Counted from the first letter of the stretch, positions 17,930 to 28,800 are shown. The stretch is 64,000 nt of DNA from Thalassotalea agarivorans (GCF_030295955.1 NZ_AP027363.1:2356001-2420000), one strand, 5' to 3'. A program made the numbers and translations. Notes: generated by a model from the sequence alone, not told the origin.

Positions 17930-18973
17930 TTAGTAACCTTGGAATTGGTTTTTGTCTGCAGCTTTTGAAGCAGCATCTTGGCGGGTAATCAAGCCGCGGT
18001 TAACCAAGTCCATTAAACATTGATCCATGGTTTGCATACCATGTTGCATCCCGGTTTGAATCGCCGAGTACATTTGCGCCACTTTATCTTCACGAATTAG
18101 GTTACGAATCGCTGGAATACCTATCATGATCTCATGGGCAGCAACACGGCCGCCACCCACTTTTTTCACAAGTGTTTGTGAAATAACTGCACGTAATGAT
18201 TCAGATAACATCGAGCGAACCATAGATTTTTCCTCTGCTGGGAATACATCGATAATACGGTCAATGGTTTTTGGCGCTGAGGTAGTATGCAAGGTACCAA
18301 ATACTAAGTGACCCGTTTCCGCTGCAGTCATTGCAAGTCGAATCGTTTCAAGGTCACGCATCTCACCAACTAGAATAACATCTGGGTCTTCACGAAGCGC
18401 GCTACGCAGGGCGGCATTAAAGCTTAGTGTGTCACGATGCACTTCACGTTGGTTGATCAAACACTTTTTGTTGTCGTGAACGAATTCGATCGGATCCTCA
18501 ATGGTTAGGATATGATCGTGCTTAGAGTTGTTGATGTAATCAATCATCGCAGCTAGCGTTGTTGACTTACCTGAACCTGTTGGTCCCGTTACCAGTACTA
18601 GGCCACGCGGGTTTTCTGAAATGTCTCTGAAGATATCAGGGCAACCGAGCTCTTCTAACGACAAAATTTTACTTGGGATAGTACGAAATACAGCAGAAGG
18701 ACCGCGGTTTTGGTTAAACGCATTAACCCTGAAACGCGCCAAGTTAGGCACTTCAAACGAGAAATCCACTTCTAGGTTTTCTTCGTATTCTTTACGCTGG
18801 CGGTCATTCATGATGTCGTAAACTAAAGCGTTAACATCTTTTGCATCGAACGCTGGAATATTAAGTTTTCTCACATCACCATCTACACGAATAGAAGGCG
18901 GTGTTCCTGTCGATAAATGCAAGTCAGATGCGTTATTTTGTACACTAAACGCTAGTAGTTCAGTAATATCCAT
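17930..18973 (-). CDS. pilT: Type IV pilus retraction ATPase PilT
   Basis: This motor depolymerises type IV pili for twitching motility and DNA uptake. The 347 residues begin MDITELLAFSVQNNASDLHLS, as in other PilT proteins. They carry Walker A GPTGSGKST, Asp box, Walker B VILVGEMRDLETIRLAM, the His box GHLVFGTLHTTSAPKTIDR, and the diagnostic AIRNLIRE motif required for retraction. The start was set at ATG 18973, which has a good ribosome site (AAAGAGG); an upstream ATG seven codons earlier lacks family support. It is divergent from yggS, the same neighbourhood as E. coli yggR-yggS. Confidence 0.96.
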   Translation of the reverse strand: MDITELLAFSVQNNASDLHLSTGTPPSIRVDGDVRKLNIPAFDAKDVNALVYDIMNDRQRKEYEENLEVDFSFEVPNLARFRVNAFNQNRGPSAVFRTIPSKILSLEELGCPDIFRDISENPRGLVLVTGPTGSGKSTTLAAMIDYINNSKHDHILTIEDPIEFVHDNKKCLINQREVHRDTLSFNAALRSALREDPDVILVGEMRDLETIRLAMTAAETGHLVFGTLHTTSAPKTIDRIIDVFPAEEKSMVRSMLSESLRAVISQTLVKKVGGGRVAAHEIMIGIPAIRNLIREDKVAQMYSAIQTGMQHGMQTMDQCLMDLVNRGLITRQDAASKAADKNQFQGY

Positions 18974-19102
18974 ACAAACCTCTTTGTTAATCAAAATTGT
19001 TGAATATGCGAATTTAATGTTCGCTTTTAATTCTTTTTATTTACTCAAGCATCCCGATAAATCATAATTTGCGTTATTACTCTGCCACGTGATGCTAGAC
19101 AT

Positions 19103-19119
19103 CTTGTTACTAGAACAAG
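19103..19119 (+). promoter_or_regulatory. Inverted repeat at the yggS ribosome site
   Basis: CTTGTT-ACTAG-AACAAG is a 6-bp stem directly before the yggS start codon (19124). Its right arm runs into the AAGG ribosome site. It could modulate translation; evidence is structural only. Confidence 0.3.
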
Positions 19120-19123
19120 GCTC

Positions 19124-19795
19124 ATGACTATTAAAAGTAACCTGTTAGCGGTAAAACAACAAATTATCAATGCTTGTTTTCAAGCTCAACGCGATAGCGC
19201 TGATGTAAAACTTCTTGCGGTAAGTAAAACTAAACCTACCTCGGCGATTGAAGCCGCGTATGCCGAAGGTCAAAAAGACTTTGGTGAAAACTACCTGCAA
19301 GAAGCGGTAGAAAAAATTGAATCTCTTCAACATTTGCCTGATATTTGTTGGCACTTTATTGGCCCGATACAATCAAACAAAACACGTTTAATTGCAGAGC
19401 ATTTTAGCTGGGTTCACAGCGTAGACCGACTAAAAATAGCGCAACGTTTAAACGAGCAAAGGCGTTCTCAAGATACCCCGCTCAACGTTTGTTTACAAGT
19501 GAATATTAGTGAAGAAACAACGAAATCAGGTGCAACTGCTGAAGAAATAATTCAATTGGCTCAATATGTTGCAGAATCTGAGCATTTAGTACTCAGAGGT
19601 ATCATGGCAATTCCCGCAAAAAATGCGCCGATTGAACACTATCAAAAAATGCAGACATTATTTCTTCAACTAGCTAAACAATATGATAGCGTAGACACCT
19701 TATCACTCGGTATGAGCAACGATTTAACTCAAGCAATATTGCACGGTAGCACTATGGTAAGAATAGGTACGGCGATATTTGGAACAAGAACATGA
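19124..19795 (+). CDS. yggS: Pyridoxal-phosphate homeostasis protein (YggS/PLPBP)
   Basis: This small TIM-barrel protein binds pyridoxal 5'-phosphate and keeps the free cofactor pool balanced; it has no known enzymatic turnover. The 223-residue product has the PLP Lys in VKLLAVSKTKP, the family motif DFGENYLQEAVEK, the HFIGPIQSNKTR segment, and the phosphate-binding LSLGMSNDLTQAILHGSTMVRIGTAIFG. The C-terminal IGTAIFG is diagnostic. Its stop overlaps the proC start by four bases, so the two are translationally coupled. Confidence 0.95.
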   Translation: MTIKSNLLAVKQQIINACFQAQRDSADVKLLAVSKTKPTSAIEAAYAEGQKDFGENYLQEAVEKIESLQHLPDICWHFIGPIQSNKTRLIAEHFSWVHSVDRLKIAQRLNEQRRSQDTPLNVCLQVNISEETTKSGATAEEIIQLAQYVAESEHLVLRGIMAIPAKNAPIEHYQKMQTLFLQLAKQYDSVDTLSLGMSNDLTQAILHGSTMVRIGTAIFGTRT

Positions 19796-20613
19796 ATAAC
19801 GTAAAAATAGCTTTCATCGGCGCAGGTAATATGAACGGCGCTATCATCAAGGGGTTAGTGGCTAATGGCTACCCTGCCGATAATATTATTGTCTCTAACC
19901 CATCTTTAGAAAAACGTGAAGCGTTGCACCAATCACTTGGCATTCGTCATACTGCAAACAATGCTGAAGCGGCCACATTCGCAGATTTTATAGTACTAGG
20001 CGTCAAACCACATCTAATTCATGAAGTATGTGAGTCGTTAAAAGACATTATTGTTGCTGGCAACAAAACTGTTTTGTCTGTCGCCGCAGGTGTTACGCTT
20101 GAATCCATGCAAAAACGCTTAGGGAACATTGCCATTGTACGCACCATGCCTAACACACCTAGCCAAGTAGGGCTGGGCGTGACTGGCCTATTTGCTTCAA
20201 CAGAATGTGAACAAGTGCAAAAAGACACTGCAGGCATGATCATGGCAAGTGTTGGCAATATTGTTTGGCTTGATAGTGAAGATGATATCGACCATGTTAT
20301 TGCTATCTCGGGCTCTGGCCCTGCTTACTTTTTCTTATTTATGGAAGCATTAGAAGAGCAAGCTTTAGCGCTTGGATTTAGCGCGAATCAAGCGCGAGAA
20401 ATGGTGCAGCAAACTGCCTTAGGCGCTGCCACTATGGTTAGAGACAACCCCGAATTAAGTATTGAAACATTGCGCCAGAACGTTACTTCTAAAGGTGGCA
20501 CAACTAATGCTGCTATTGAAAAAATGAAATCTGACCATATACCACAACATATAAAAGCTGGCGCTTTGGAGGCTCTTGCACGCGCTAAAGAAATGGCTGC
20601 AGCAAACAAATAA
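19792..20613 (+). CDS. proC: Pyrroline-5-carboxylate reductase
   Basis: It reduces 1-pyrroline-5-carboxylate to proline with NAD(P)H, the last step of proline synthesis. The 273 residues have the Rossmann motif IAFIGAGNMNGAIIKGL, VLGVKPHLI, VRTMPNTPSQVG, and the C-terminal signature around SGSGPAYFFLFMEALEEQALALG with LRQNVTSKGGTTNAAI. Length is normal. It overlaps yggS and precedes yggT by 15 bases. Placement of proC between yggS and yggT is common in gammaproteobacteria outside the enterics. Confidence 0.97.
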   Translation: MNNVKIAFIGAGNMNGAIIKGLVANGYPADNIIVSNPSLEKREALHQSLGIRHTANNAEAATFADFIVLGVKPHLIHEVCESLKDIIVAGNKTVLSVAAGVTLESMQKRLGNIAIVRTMPNTPSQVGLGVTGLFASTECEQVQKDTAGMIMASVGNIVWLDSEDDIDHVIAISGSGPAYFFLFMEALEEQALALGFSANQAREMVQQTALGAATMVRDNPELSIETLRQNVTSKGGTTNAAIEKMKSDHIPQHIKAGALEALARAKEMAAANK

Positions 20614-20628
20614 CCAATTGGATAGTTC

Positions 20629-21180
20629 ATGGATATTGTAAATTACCTTCTTCGATTTGCTTTTGATGCGATCATTTCATTATTGATCATACGTGTTTGG
20701 CTACAACTGGTGCGTGCTGATTTTTACCACCCGTTAAGCCAATTCGTTGTGAAAGTGACCAACCCTGTGGTGGTGCCATTTAGACGCATCATCCCTGGCT
20801 TTGCTGGTATTGATATTGCCACCATTGTTATTGCGTTTATTTTTGCAACACTGAAATACAGCGTTATCCCTTTCTTAATGGGCGGGCCTTTTGACCCGCT
20901 AGCGGCAACATATTTTGGCGGCCTATTTTTGATCAAACAAACGGGCTTTTTATTGTTCATGTGCATGATTATCATGGCGGTGATGAGCTGGGTTGTGCAA
21001 GGCTATAACCCTACTATGGTCATTCTGCAACAGCTTACGCAACCGATTCTTGCTCCAATTCGTCGCATAATACCGCCTATTGGAGGCTTAGATTTATCGA
21101 TTATTGCTGCTTTTCTGTTGTTGAACGTACTTAATATGTTTATCGGTAAATTCGTGCCTTATTGGCATACGCTGTTTTAA
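20629..21180 (+). CDS. yggT: YggT family membrane protein
   Basis: This is an inner-membrane protein made of two YGGT repeats (residues about 1-90 and 95-183), each with two transmembrane helices and the motif NPVVVPFRRIIPG or QPILAPIRRIIPP. The cellular role is not well established; links to cell division, osmotic response and the PLP/proC neighbourhood are reported for the family. It follows proC closely in the same operon. The 183-residue length is standard. Confidence 0.93.
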   Translation: MDIVNYLLRFAFDAIISLLIIRVWLQLVRADFYHPLSQFVVKVTNPVVVPFRRIIPGFAGIDIATIVIAFIFATLKYSVIPFLMGGPFDPLAATYFGGLFLIKQTGFLLFMCMIIMAVMSWVVQGYNPTMVILQQLTQPILAPIRRIIPPIGGLDLSIIAAFLLLNVLNMFIGKFVPYWHTLF

Positions 21181-21252
21181 ACAAAACCAGTACTTTAACG
21201 CTATACTAATTAGAAGTCAGGACGTATTCAGTAATCAATCTACTGGAAGGAG

Positions 21253-21702
21253 TTGCACATGAAAAATAGATTTAAACATTACCTGATGACCGCATTTTTG
21301 TTGATTGCGCCTTTAATGTCACCAGCACAAGCTGAGAACATGAAAAAAATGGGGTCGATGAATGTGCACTATATTGCCATCAACTCGACCTTTTTAACGC
21401 CAGCAATTGCAACGGCCTATGATATTCAACGTAGCCGATATAATGGCTTAGTTAATATTTCAGTGTTGGATAACAGCAAAGAAAATTTTCCCGCCAAACA
21501 TGTGTCTATCACAGGCAAAGCCAAAAACTTAGCCGGGCAATTAATTTCGCTGGAATTTGTTGAAGTTACCGAAGGTGATGCGATTTATTATCTTGCACAA
21601 GTTAACTATTCAGATGAAGAGACCATTAGTTTTGATTTAACCATTACTGATGGCGTCGAAACACATAAGCTTCAATTTAAACAAAAGTTTTATGTAGATT
21701 AG
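21253..21702 (+). CDS. Secreted DUF4426 family protein
   Basis: The 149-residue protein has a Sec signal peptide (basic FKHYLMTAFLLIAPLMSPAQA, cleavage near residue 27). The mature part is a beta-rich domain with the pattern MNVHYIAINSTFLTPAIATAYDIQRSRYNGLVN, typical of DUF4426, which occurs in this operon position in Vibrio and Shewanella relatives. Function unknown. A strong ribosome site (GAAGGAG) precedes the ATG. In E. coli the slot between yggT and rdgB holds yggU, which is absent here. A strong hairpin follows. Confidence 0.85.
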   Translation: MHMKNRFKHYLMTAFLLIAPLMSPAQAENMKKMGSMNVHYIAINSTFLTPAIATAYDIQRSRYNGLVNISVLDNSKENFPAKHVSITGKAKNLAGQLISLEFVEVTEGDAIYYLAQVNYSDEETISFDLTITDGVETHKLQFKQKFYVD

Positions 21703-21709
21703 CTTTCAA

Positions 21710-21740
21710 GCAGGTAAGCCCATTGGCGCTTACCTGCGTT
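21710..21740 (+). terminator. Terminator-like hairpin after the DUF4426 gene
   Basis: A perfect 10-bp stem GCAGGTAAGC/GCTTACCTGC (21710-21719 with 21728-21737) is followed by GTTTAATC. The T run is weak, so it may only partly terminate and may let rdgB be read from upstream. Confidence 0.55.
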
Positions 21741-21790
21741 TAATCATTGTGCGAGATAAAGTACAATACCCTCCTCTTATTTCTTAATTA

Positions 21791-22387
21791 ATGCCTATCA
21801 TGCAAAAAATAGTGTTAGCCACTGGCAACCAAGGAAAAGTAAAAGAAATGGCAAGCTTGCTTGCCGAGCGCGGTTATACTGTGTTGCCACAAAGTGAGTT
21901 CAATGTCGTCGATGCTGAAGAAACAGGCACAACATTCATTGAAAATGCCATCATCAAGGCAAGACATGCCGCCAAAATTACCGGACTTGCCACCATCGCT
22001 GACGATTCAGGTTTAGAAGTAGACGCGCTTAATGGCGCGCCAGGCATTTATTCGGCTCGTTATAGTGGTGAAGATGCCTCAGATAGCGATAATATTACCA
22101 AATTGCTTACAGAAATGGCTGATATTCCCGAACAGGAAAGAACAGCACGCTTTCATTGCGTGCTTGTTTACATGAAGCATGCGCTTGATCCAACGCCGCT
22201 AGTTTGTCATGGCACATGGGAAGGTAGAATCACTTCAGAGCGCAGTGGCGATGAAGGTTTTGGTTATGACCCAGTGTTTTGGGTTGACGATATGAGTAAA
22301 ACTGCTGCGCAGCTCAGTAAAGCCGAAAAGCATGCACTCAGCCACCGCGGTAAAGCGCTAAAGCAATTATTTGAGCATATCAGTTAA
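21791..22387 (+). CDS. rdgB: Inosine/xanthosine triphosphate pyrophosphatase (RdgB/HAM1)
   Basis: It removes non-canonical ITP, dITP and XTP from nucleotide pools by hydrolysis to the monophosphate. The 198-residue protein has the N-terminal [31 protein letters not shown], the metal site [25 protein letters not shown], and the C-terminal GFGYDPVFW and LSHRGKAL. A second in-frame ATG at 21800 (MQKIVLATG) matches the E. coli start better, and neither has a strong ribosome site. Its stop overlaps the hemW start by one base. Confidence 0.96.
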   Translation: MPIMQKIVLATGNQGKVKEMASLLAERGYTVLPQSEFNVVDAEETGTTFIENAIIKARHAAKITGLATIADDSGLEVDALNGAPGIYSARYSGEDASDSDNITKLLTEMADIPEQERTARFHCVLVYMKHALDPTPLVCHGTWEGRITSERSGDEGFGYDPVFWVDDMSKTAAQLSKAEKHALSHRGKALKQLFEHIS

Positions 22388-23532
22388 TGTTAGCGCAGCA
22401 GCCGTTATCGCTATATATACATATCCCTTGGTGCGTGCAAAAGTGCCCTTATTGTGACTTTAATTCACACGCACTTAAGCATGACATTCCAGAGCAAGAT
22501 TATGTCAACGAGCTTCTTAAAGACTTAGACAGTGACATTGCAAGGTTTGAGCTTACTGGTAGAACACTACATACTATTTTTATCGGTGGTGGCACGCCAA
22601 GCCTATTTTCGGCAGACGCAATGTCCACGTTACTAGCGCAAGTTAAAACACGATTTAACTGCTCAGAAGACTTAGAAGTCACGCTAGAAGCGAATCCTGG
22701 CACAGTAGAAGCAGACAAATTTACCGGCTTTGCCAAAGCAGGTGTAACACGTTTATCGATTGGCGTGCAAAGCTTTGAAGGTGAGAAATTGCTTACTCTA
22801 GGCCGTATTCACGATAGCGAACAAGCAAAAAATGCTGCGCGTTTAGCTAAAACCTGTGGCGTAAAAAGCTTTAACTTGGACTTAATGCATGGGCTGCCCA
22901 ACCAAGCTATTGACCAAGCATTAAACGATCTTAAAACAGCCATTTCGCTAAATCCTGATCATATTTCTTGGTATCAATTAACCATTGAACCTAACACGGC
23001 GTTTTACTCTAAGCCGCCAGAACTGCCGCAAGATGATGTACTATGGGATATACAGCAACAAGGCGTTGCATTGCTTGCAGCTAACGGCTACGAACAATAT
23101 GAGATCTCCGCCTACGCCAAACCAGGTAAGCGTTGCCAGCACAATATTAACTATTGGCGCTTTGGTGACTACTTAGGTATCGGTTGTGGTGCGCATGGAA
23201 AAATTACCTTGCCCGAGCAAGGCAAGATTATGCGTACCGTAAAGGTCAAACACCCTAAAGGCTACCTAGATACCAACCGAGAACATCTAGATCATCTAAC
23301 GACTATTGCAGGTGAAGAACTGCCTTTTGAATTTATGATGAATCAATTACGCTTGTGCGCAAGTTTTACCTATGATGACTATGAAAAAGCAACGGGGTTG
23401 TCGCGTCAGAGTATTGAGCACGAAATAGCAAAAGCAATCAAACTCGGGTTAATATCTAAGCAAGACGATGCGATGGCGGTCACTGAAAAGGGCCACCGTT
23501 ACCTTAATGACTTACTAACGCGGTTTTTATAA
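22387..23532 (+). CDS. hemW: Radical SAM haem chaperone HemW
   Basis: HemW binds haem and delivers it to respiratory enzymes; it was long annotated as oxygen-independent coproporphyrinogen oxidase. The 381-residue product has the iron-sulfur motif CVQKCPYC (Cys16, 20, 23), the radical-SAM core FIGGGTPSLFSADAM, VTLEANPGTVE, GVTRLSIGVQSFE, and the C-terminal HemW winged domain. The NxHxxxYW-like QHNINYWRFGDYLGIG segment fits HemW rather than HemN. It is coupled to rdgB by a TAATG overlap and is followed after three bases by tadA. A local tie with the bd oxidase (haem user) is only circumstantial. Confidence 0.94.
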   Translation: MLAQQPLSLYIHIPWCVQKCPYCDFNSHALKHDIPEQDYVNELLKDLDSDIARFELTGRTLHTIFIGGGTPSLFSADAMSTLLAQVKTRFNCSEDLEVTLEANPGTVEADKFTGFAKAGVTRLSIGVQSFEGEKLLTLGRIHDSEQAKNAARLAKTCGVKSFNLDLMHGLPNQAIDQALNDLKTAISLNPDHISWYQLTIEPNTAFYSKPPELPQDDVLWDIQQQGVALLAANGYEQYEISAYAKPGKRCQHNINYWRFGDYLGIGCGAHGKITLPEQGKIMRTVKVKHPKGYLDTNREHLDHLTTIAGEELPFEFMMNQLRLCASFTYDDYEKATGLSRQSIEHEIAKAIKLGLISKQDDAMAVTEKGHRYLNDLLTRFL

Positions 23533-23535
23533 ACA

Positions 23536-24042
23536 ATGGCTGAAACAACGCAAGACCTTTCATTTATGGATGAAGCGATGGCATTAGCACTGCAAGCGCA
23601 AGCTATCGGAGAAATACCTGTCGGGGCTGTTGTCGTCCACAACGGCGAAATAGTTGGCCGCGGATACAATCAGTCGATCACCTTAAATGATCCGTCTGCA
23701 CACGCTGAAATGCTTGCCATTCGAGAAGCGGGTAAAACATTAGGCAATTATCGGTTGTTAGACTGTACCTTGTACGTGACTTTAGAGCCCTGTCCAATGT
23801 GTGCAGGTTTACTGGTGCATAGTCGGATCAAACGCCTTGTTTATGGCGCAAAAGATGAGAAAACAGGGAGTGCCGGTTCAATTATGGATTTAACTAATCA
23901 CGTAGCGTTGAATCATAAAATTGAGGCGCAACAATCTTCACGAGCTGAGCAGTGCAGCGCGATGTTGTCTGCGTTTTTTAAACAACGCAGAAAAGAGATT
24001 AAAGCATTAAAAGCAGAAAAACGCGCTAACGCGCAAGACTAA
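23536..24042 (+). CDS. tadA: tRNA-specific adenosine deaminase
   Basis: It deaminates A34 to inosine in tRNA-Arg(ACG), allowing reading of CGU, CGC and CGA. The 168 residues hold the zinc site His56-Ala-Glu58 and PCPMC (Cys86, Cys89), plus GEIPVGAVVVHNGEIVGRGYN and RIKRLVYGAKDEKTGSAGS. The tail is basic and Ala-rich, as in the family. It follows hemW by three bases at the end of the run. In E. coli tadA lies beside mltF and purL, the same neighbours as here, with different local orientation. Confidence 0.96.
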   Translation: MAETTQDLSFMDEAMALALQAQAIGEIPVGAVVVHNGEIVGRGYNQSITLNDPSAHAEMLAIREAGKTLGNYRLLDCTLYVTLEPCPMCAGLLVHSRIKRLVYGAKDEKTGSAGSIMDLTNHVALNHKIEAQQSSRAEQCSAMLSAFFKQRRKEIKALKAEKRANAQD

Positions 24043-24170
24043 GACGCTTTCAAGTCTTCTATTACTTGGCGATAAAACACATGTCGCCTTTCAACCACTT
24101 TTTTACGACGCTGATGCACCATTCTTTTTCTTTTATTCGCAATTGCTTGTCGTCTAAAGTTCTTGGCCAT
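24039..24170 (-). CDS. Small basic protein, 43 residues
   Basis: An ATG at 24170 opens a 43-residue frame rich in Arg and Lys (MAKNFRRQAIANKRKRM, then HQRRKKVVERRH) ending EDLKAS. A GGA ribosome-site core lies eight bases upstream. The stop overlaps the end of the convergent tadA gene by four bases, and the gene lies about 80 bases after mltF on the same strand. The charge pattern suggests a nucleic-acid- or ribosome-associated small protein, but no family is recognised. Confidence 0.5.
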   Translation of the reverse strand: MAKNFRRQAIANKRKRMVHQRRKKVVERRHVFYRQVIEDLKAS

Positions 24171-24251
24171 GACAAATTCCATTGGCTAATTGCCGCTCTT
24201 CTGCTCCCGTAAAGCACGGCATTGATTGACAAAGTCTTTATCCTTGGGTCG

Positions 24252-25610
24252 TTACTCTGTCACTTTTTCATCTAACCAAGTTAAAGTATCGTAGTAACGG
24301 CGGATATTGTCCACATAATTTACTGCTTCGTCACCACGTGCATAACCGTACTTGGTATGTTTGTAATATTTCTTTTGTCTTAATAGAGGCAGACGTTCTT
24401 TTACATCTACCCATCTATCAGCATCACCACCCTGCTTGCGGGTTATTGCCCTTGCATCATTTAAATGGCCATAACCAACGTTATATGCAGCAAGTGCAAA
24501 CCAAAGCCTATCCGGCTCAGGAATACGTGCAGGCATTCTTGCAATCAGTTGCTGAAAATACTTTGCGCCACCGGCAATACTTTGTTCTGCATCGAGGCGA
24601 TTTTTAACGCCCACTTGTTTCGCAGTTGGTAGTGTCAGCATCATCATGCCACGCACGCCAGTGTATGATTTTGCTCGTGGATTCCAATGAGACTCTTGGT
24701 AGCTAATGGCAGCTAGTAAACGCCAATCGATAATATCGCTATGCTTTTCAAAGGTGGCTCTGTACTTAGGCAAGGTTTTGTCTACGGCGCGAATAAAGGC
24801 GCGGGTATTTACAAAATTGAATTCTTGAATATGGCCGTAGTACTTGTCTTGCATGGCGATTATGGTGCCATCGTGATGCACTGTGCCAAAAAATTCTATT
24901 AACGAAGTGAACAAGGCTTTGTCGCTACTTTTGTTAATAACCCAAGCGATTGGCTCGGCTTTTTTTAACTCAAGCGCGGGCGAAATTTCTGGGTAATAGC
25001 GACGATTCACTGCAAGCTGATTACTATCTACAACCGTATATGCTATCTCGCCTATAGAAATTTTCGCCATTAATTCCTCAGCATCGTGCTCAGGAGATTC
25101 TTTCCACTGTAAATTAGGGTATGTTGCCTTAAGCGCAATTAAATTTTCTAGGTGTGAAGAGGCAGAAGTTACCAGCAACGGCTGAGTAATATCTGTGATT
25201 TCTCTTGGTCTTGTTGTACCGCGTTTGTAGACCAACAGCTGGCTAACTTCGTCATAGCTGGGGGAGAATTGATAATGCTTTTTACGCTCTTCGGTGACCG
25301 TTAAACCAGACGCGAGCATATCTACTTCATGATTATCTAGCTTGGCAAAAAGATCATCGAGGGAATAGCTGGCAACAACTTCTAACTCAACGTCTAAATA
25401 CTTGGCATAAGCTTTGGCTAATTCATACTCAAAACCCTCAGGACCCTGCGCCCCCAAGTAATAGGTCGTAGGACCAAACATCATGCCGACACGCAAGGTT
25501 TTTGCAGAAAGGACAGTGCCAAGAGAGGTGTCGTTTGGTGCCGGTTTACAGGCTACAAGCGCCAATGTCAGCGCCAGTATCAAGCATAGTGTATAGGTGT
25601 TTCGAATCAT
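24252..25610 (-). CDS. mltF: Membrane-bound lytic murein transglycosylase F
   Basis: It cleaves peptidoglycan glycan strands to 1,6-anhydro ends at the outer membrane. The 452-residue product has a lipoprotein-type signal ending LALVAC (Cys21). An N-terminal SBP_bac_3 regulatory domain follows (residues about 38-270, with [29 protein letters not shown] in several blocks), then a C-terminal SLT domain with the catalytic Glu in [14 protein letters not shown] and the GVRGMMMLT and [10 protein letters not shown] motifs. Residue order and length match MltF. It is divergent from purL, as in E. coli. Confidence 0.95.
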   Translation of the reverse strand: MIRNTYTLCLILALTLALVACKPAPNDTSLGTVLSAKTLRVGMMFGPTTYYLGAQGPEGFEYELAKAYAKYLDVELEVVASYSLDDLFAKLDNHEVDMLASGLTVTEERKKHYQFSPSYDEVSQLLVYKRGTTRPREITDITQPLLVTSASSHLENLIALKATYPNLQWKESPEHDAEELMAKISIGEIAYTVVDSNQLAVNRRYYPEISPALELKKAEPIAWVINKSSDKALFTSLIEFFGTVHHDGTIIAMQDKYYGHIQEFNFVNTRAFIRAVDKTLPKYRATFEKHSDIIDWRLLAAISYQESHWNPRAKSYTGVRGMMMLTLPTAKQVGVKNRLDAEQSIAGGAKYFQQLIARMPARIPEPDRLWFALAAYNVGYGHLNDARAITRKQGGDADRWVDVKERLPLLRQKKYYKHTKYGYARGDEAVNYVDNIRRYYDTLTWLDEKVTE

Positions 25611-25766
25611 TTTAGTCGTTATAAAACATGAATATATCTATTCAGCTAACGCTCACTATACGCGAATTAGTATGAAGGTGCATGTGGAATTACAACTAAT
25701 TTAAAAAACTTAAAAAAAGACACCAATTCTCACAGAATTAAACTACTCAATAGCCACGGTTTACTT

Positions 25767-25772
25767 TATAAT
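25767..25772 (+). promoter_or_regulatory. Candidate -10 element for purL
   Basis: A perfect TATAAT lies about 45 bases before the purL start. No good -35 is seen at the right distance, and no PurR-type palindrome is obvious. Confidence 0.35.
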
Positions 25773-25817
25773 ACGCGCGATTTCTTAATCCATTACAATT
25801 TGGTAAATAATATTATT

Positions 25818-28800
25818 ATGGCGATGTTGATAAAGACCCTTCGTGGTGCACCGGCCCTTTCGGATTTCAGAATCCAAAAATTGTTGAGCCAGTGCCGAGA
25901 TAAAAAGCTCCCAGTTTCAGACATTTATGCAGAGTTCTATCACTTTGCGCATGTAAGTGAAGCACTCTCTGACGAGCAACAATCTGTACTAGATAAGCTC
26001 TTAACTTACGGACCTAAGATTGAAGAACACGCCCCTGAAGGCCAACTTCTTCTTGTTACTCCTCGCCCAGGCACTATCTCGCCTTGGTCTTCTAAGTCTA
26101 CCGACATCGCCCACAACTGCGGCCTTAGCAACATCATTCGCCTTGAGCGCGGTATTGCTTACTACGTTAAAGCCGACGCATTAACTGACGAACAACAGCA
26201 ACAACTTATCGCTATTTTGCATGACCGCATGATGGAAGTTGTATTTGCTGAATTTAGCGACGCAGAGCAATTATTCGCAAGCGCGGAACCAGGACAATTA
26301 TCATCAGTTGATATTTTATCCGGTGGTCGTGAAGCACTTGCAAAGGCAAACATTGAATTAGGTTTAGCGTTAGCCGAAGACGAGATTGACTACCTTGTCG
26401 AAAACTTTACTCGCATGGCGCGTAATCCTAACGACATTGAACTTTACATGTTTGCACAAGCAAACTCAGAGCATTGTCGTCATAAAATTTTCAATGCAGA
26501 CTGGACAATCGACGGTCATGCGCAGCCAAAATCATTGTTTAAAATGATCAAAAACACCTATGAAACAAACAGCGACTACGTGCTAAGCGCATACAAAGAT
26601 AACGCTGCTGTTATGGTAGGTAGTGAAGCCGGTCGTTTCTTCCCTGATCCAGAAACAAAAGAGTACGCCTACACAGAAGAAGAAATTAATATTCTGATGA
26701 AGGTCGAGACACATAACCACCCTACTGCTATTTCGCCTCATCCGGGTGCGGCAACTGGTTCTGGTGGCGAAATTCGTGACGAAGGCGCAACGGGTATTGG
26801 TTCAAAACCAAAAGCCGGCCTTGTAGGTTTTTCAGTATCGAATTTACGTATTCCTGGTTTTGAACAACCATGGGAAACTGACTTTGGTAAGCCAGAGCGT
26901 ATTGTAAACGCTCTAGATATTATGGTTGAAGGCCCGCTAGGTGGCGCTGCCTTTAACAACGAATTTGGCCGTCCAAATATTCTTGGTTACTTCCGTACAT
27001 ACGAAGAGCAAGTGGATTCATTTAATGGCGCTGAAGTGCGCGGTTATCACAAGCCTATTATGATTGCTGGTGGTTTAGGTAATATCCGCCGTGAACATGT
27101 AGAAAAAGGCGAAATTAATGTTGGTGCTAACCTGATTGCATTAGGTGGCCCAGCAATGAACATTGGTTTAGGTGGTGGCGCAGCGTCGTCAATGGCATCA
27201 GGCCAATCAGCTGAAGACCTTGATTTTGCATCAGTACAACGTGAAAACCCAGAAATGGAACGTCGCTGTCAGGAAGTGATAGATCGCTGCTGGCAACTTG
27301 GTGACGACAACCCAATTTTATTCATCCACGACGTTGGTGCGGGCGGTTTATCAAACGCCTTCCCTGAGCTAGTTGCTGATGGCGGCCGTGGTGGTAACTT
27401 TGAGCTGCGTAACGTACCAAATGATGAGCGCAGTATGTCGCCTCTAGAAATTTGGTGTAATGAATCTCAAGAACGCTATGTATTGGCTGTTTCTGACGAA
27501 CAGTTACCAGTGTTTGAAGCGATTTGTCGTCGTGAACGTGCACCGTTTGCTGTGGTTGGTAAAGCAACAGAAGAAGAGCACCTAACGTTAACAGACAGTC
27601 ATTTCAACAATACACCAATTGATTTATCTTTGGATGTGTTACTAGGTAAGCCACCTAAAATGCACCGCGATGTAGTTAGCAAAACGGAAACAGGTAAGGC
27701 ACTAGATCTCAACAACGTCGATGTTGCTGACGCTGCAGATCGTATTCTACGTTTACCTACTATCGCAGAGAAAACATTCCTTATTACTATTGGTGACCGT
27801 TCTGTAACTGGCATGGTTAGCCGCGACCAAATGGTTGGTCCTTGGCAAGTACCTGTTGCAGACTGTGCGGTTACAGCGGCAGCGCTAGACACCTACCATG
27901 GTGAAGCCATGTCTATGGGTGAGCGCACGCCAGTTGCACTACTAAACTATGGCGCATCAGCACGACTAGCAGTTGCTGAAGCGCTGACTAATATCGCAAG
28001 TGCCGATATTGGCGATTTAAATCGTATTAAACTGTCAGCTAACTGGATGTCGGCTGCTGGTCACCCTGGTGAAGATGCGGGCCTTTATGAAGCAGTAAAA
28101 GCGGTAGGTGAAGAACTTTGTCCTGCGCTTGGCCTGACTATCCCAGTTGGTAAAGATTCAATGTCTATGAAGACAAAGTGGCAGCAAGACGGCGAAGAAA
28201 AAGCAGTCACGGCGCCTATGTCTCTTATCATCACAGCCTTTGGCCGTGTTGAAGATATTCGCAAGACAGTAACGCCTGAGCTTAGAACAGACAAGGGCGA
28301 TACACGTATCGTCGCGATCGACCTTTCTGGTGGTAAGAACCGTTTAGGCGCAAGCTGTTTAGCACAAGTTTATAAGCAATTAGGTAGTGAAGCACCTGAT
28401 GTGGATAATGCTGAAACATTAAAAGCGTTCTTCAACGCTATTCAGCAATTAGTTGCAGAAGAAATGTTAATCGCTTACCACGACCGTAGTGACGGTGGTT
28501 TGTTCACAACGCTTGTTGAAATGGCGTTTGCAGGACACACAGGTATTGATGTTAATTTGTCTGCGCTTTCGGGTAGCAACTTAGAAGTACTGTTCAATGA
28601 AGAACTTGGCGCAGTGATTCAAATCGCAGAAAGCGATGTTGATTATATCCATCAAGTATTTGAGCAACACGGTATCCTAGCGCTTTGTAATGATATCGCT
28701 CGTTTGAACAACGACGATACCATTCGTTTTACTCGCGATGGCGAAACAGTACTAGAGAATTCACGCACGTATTATCGTACTGTTTGGGCTGAAACAACGC

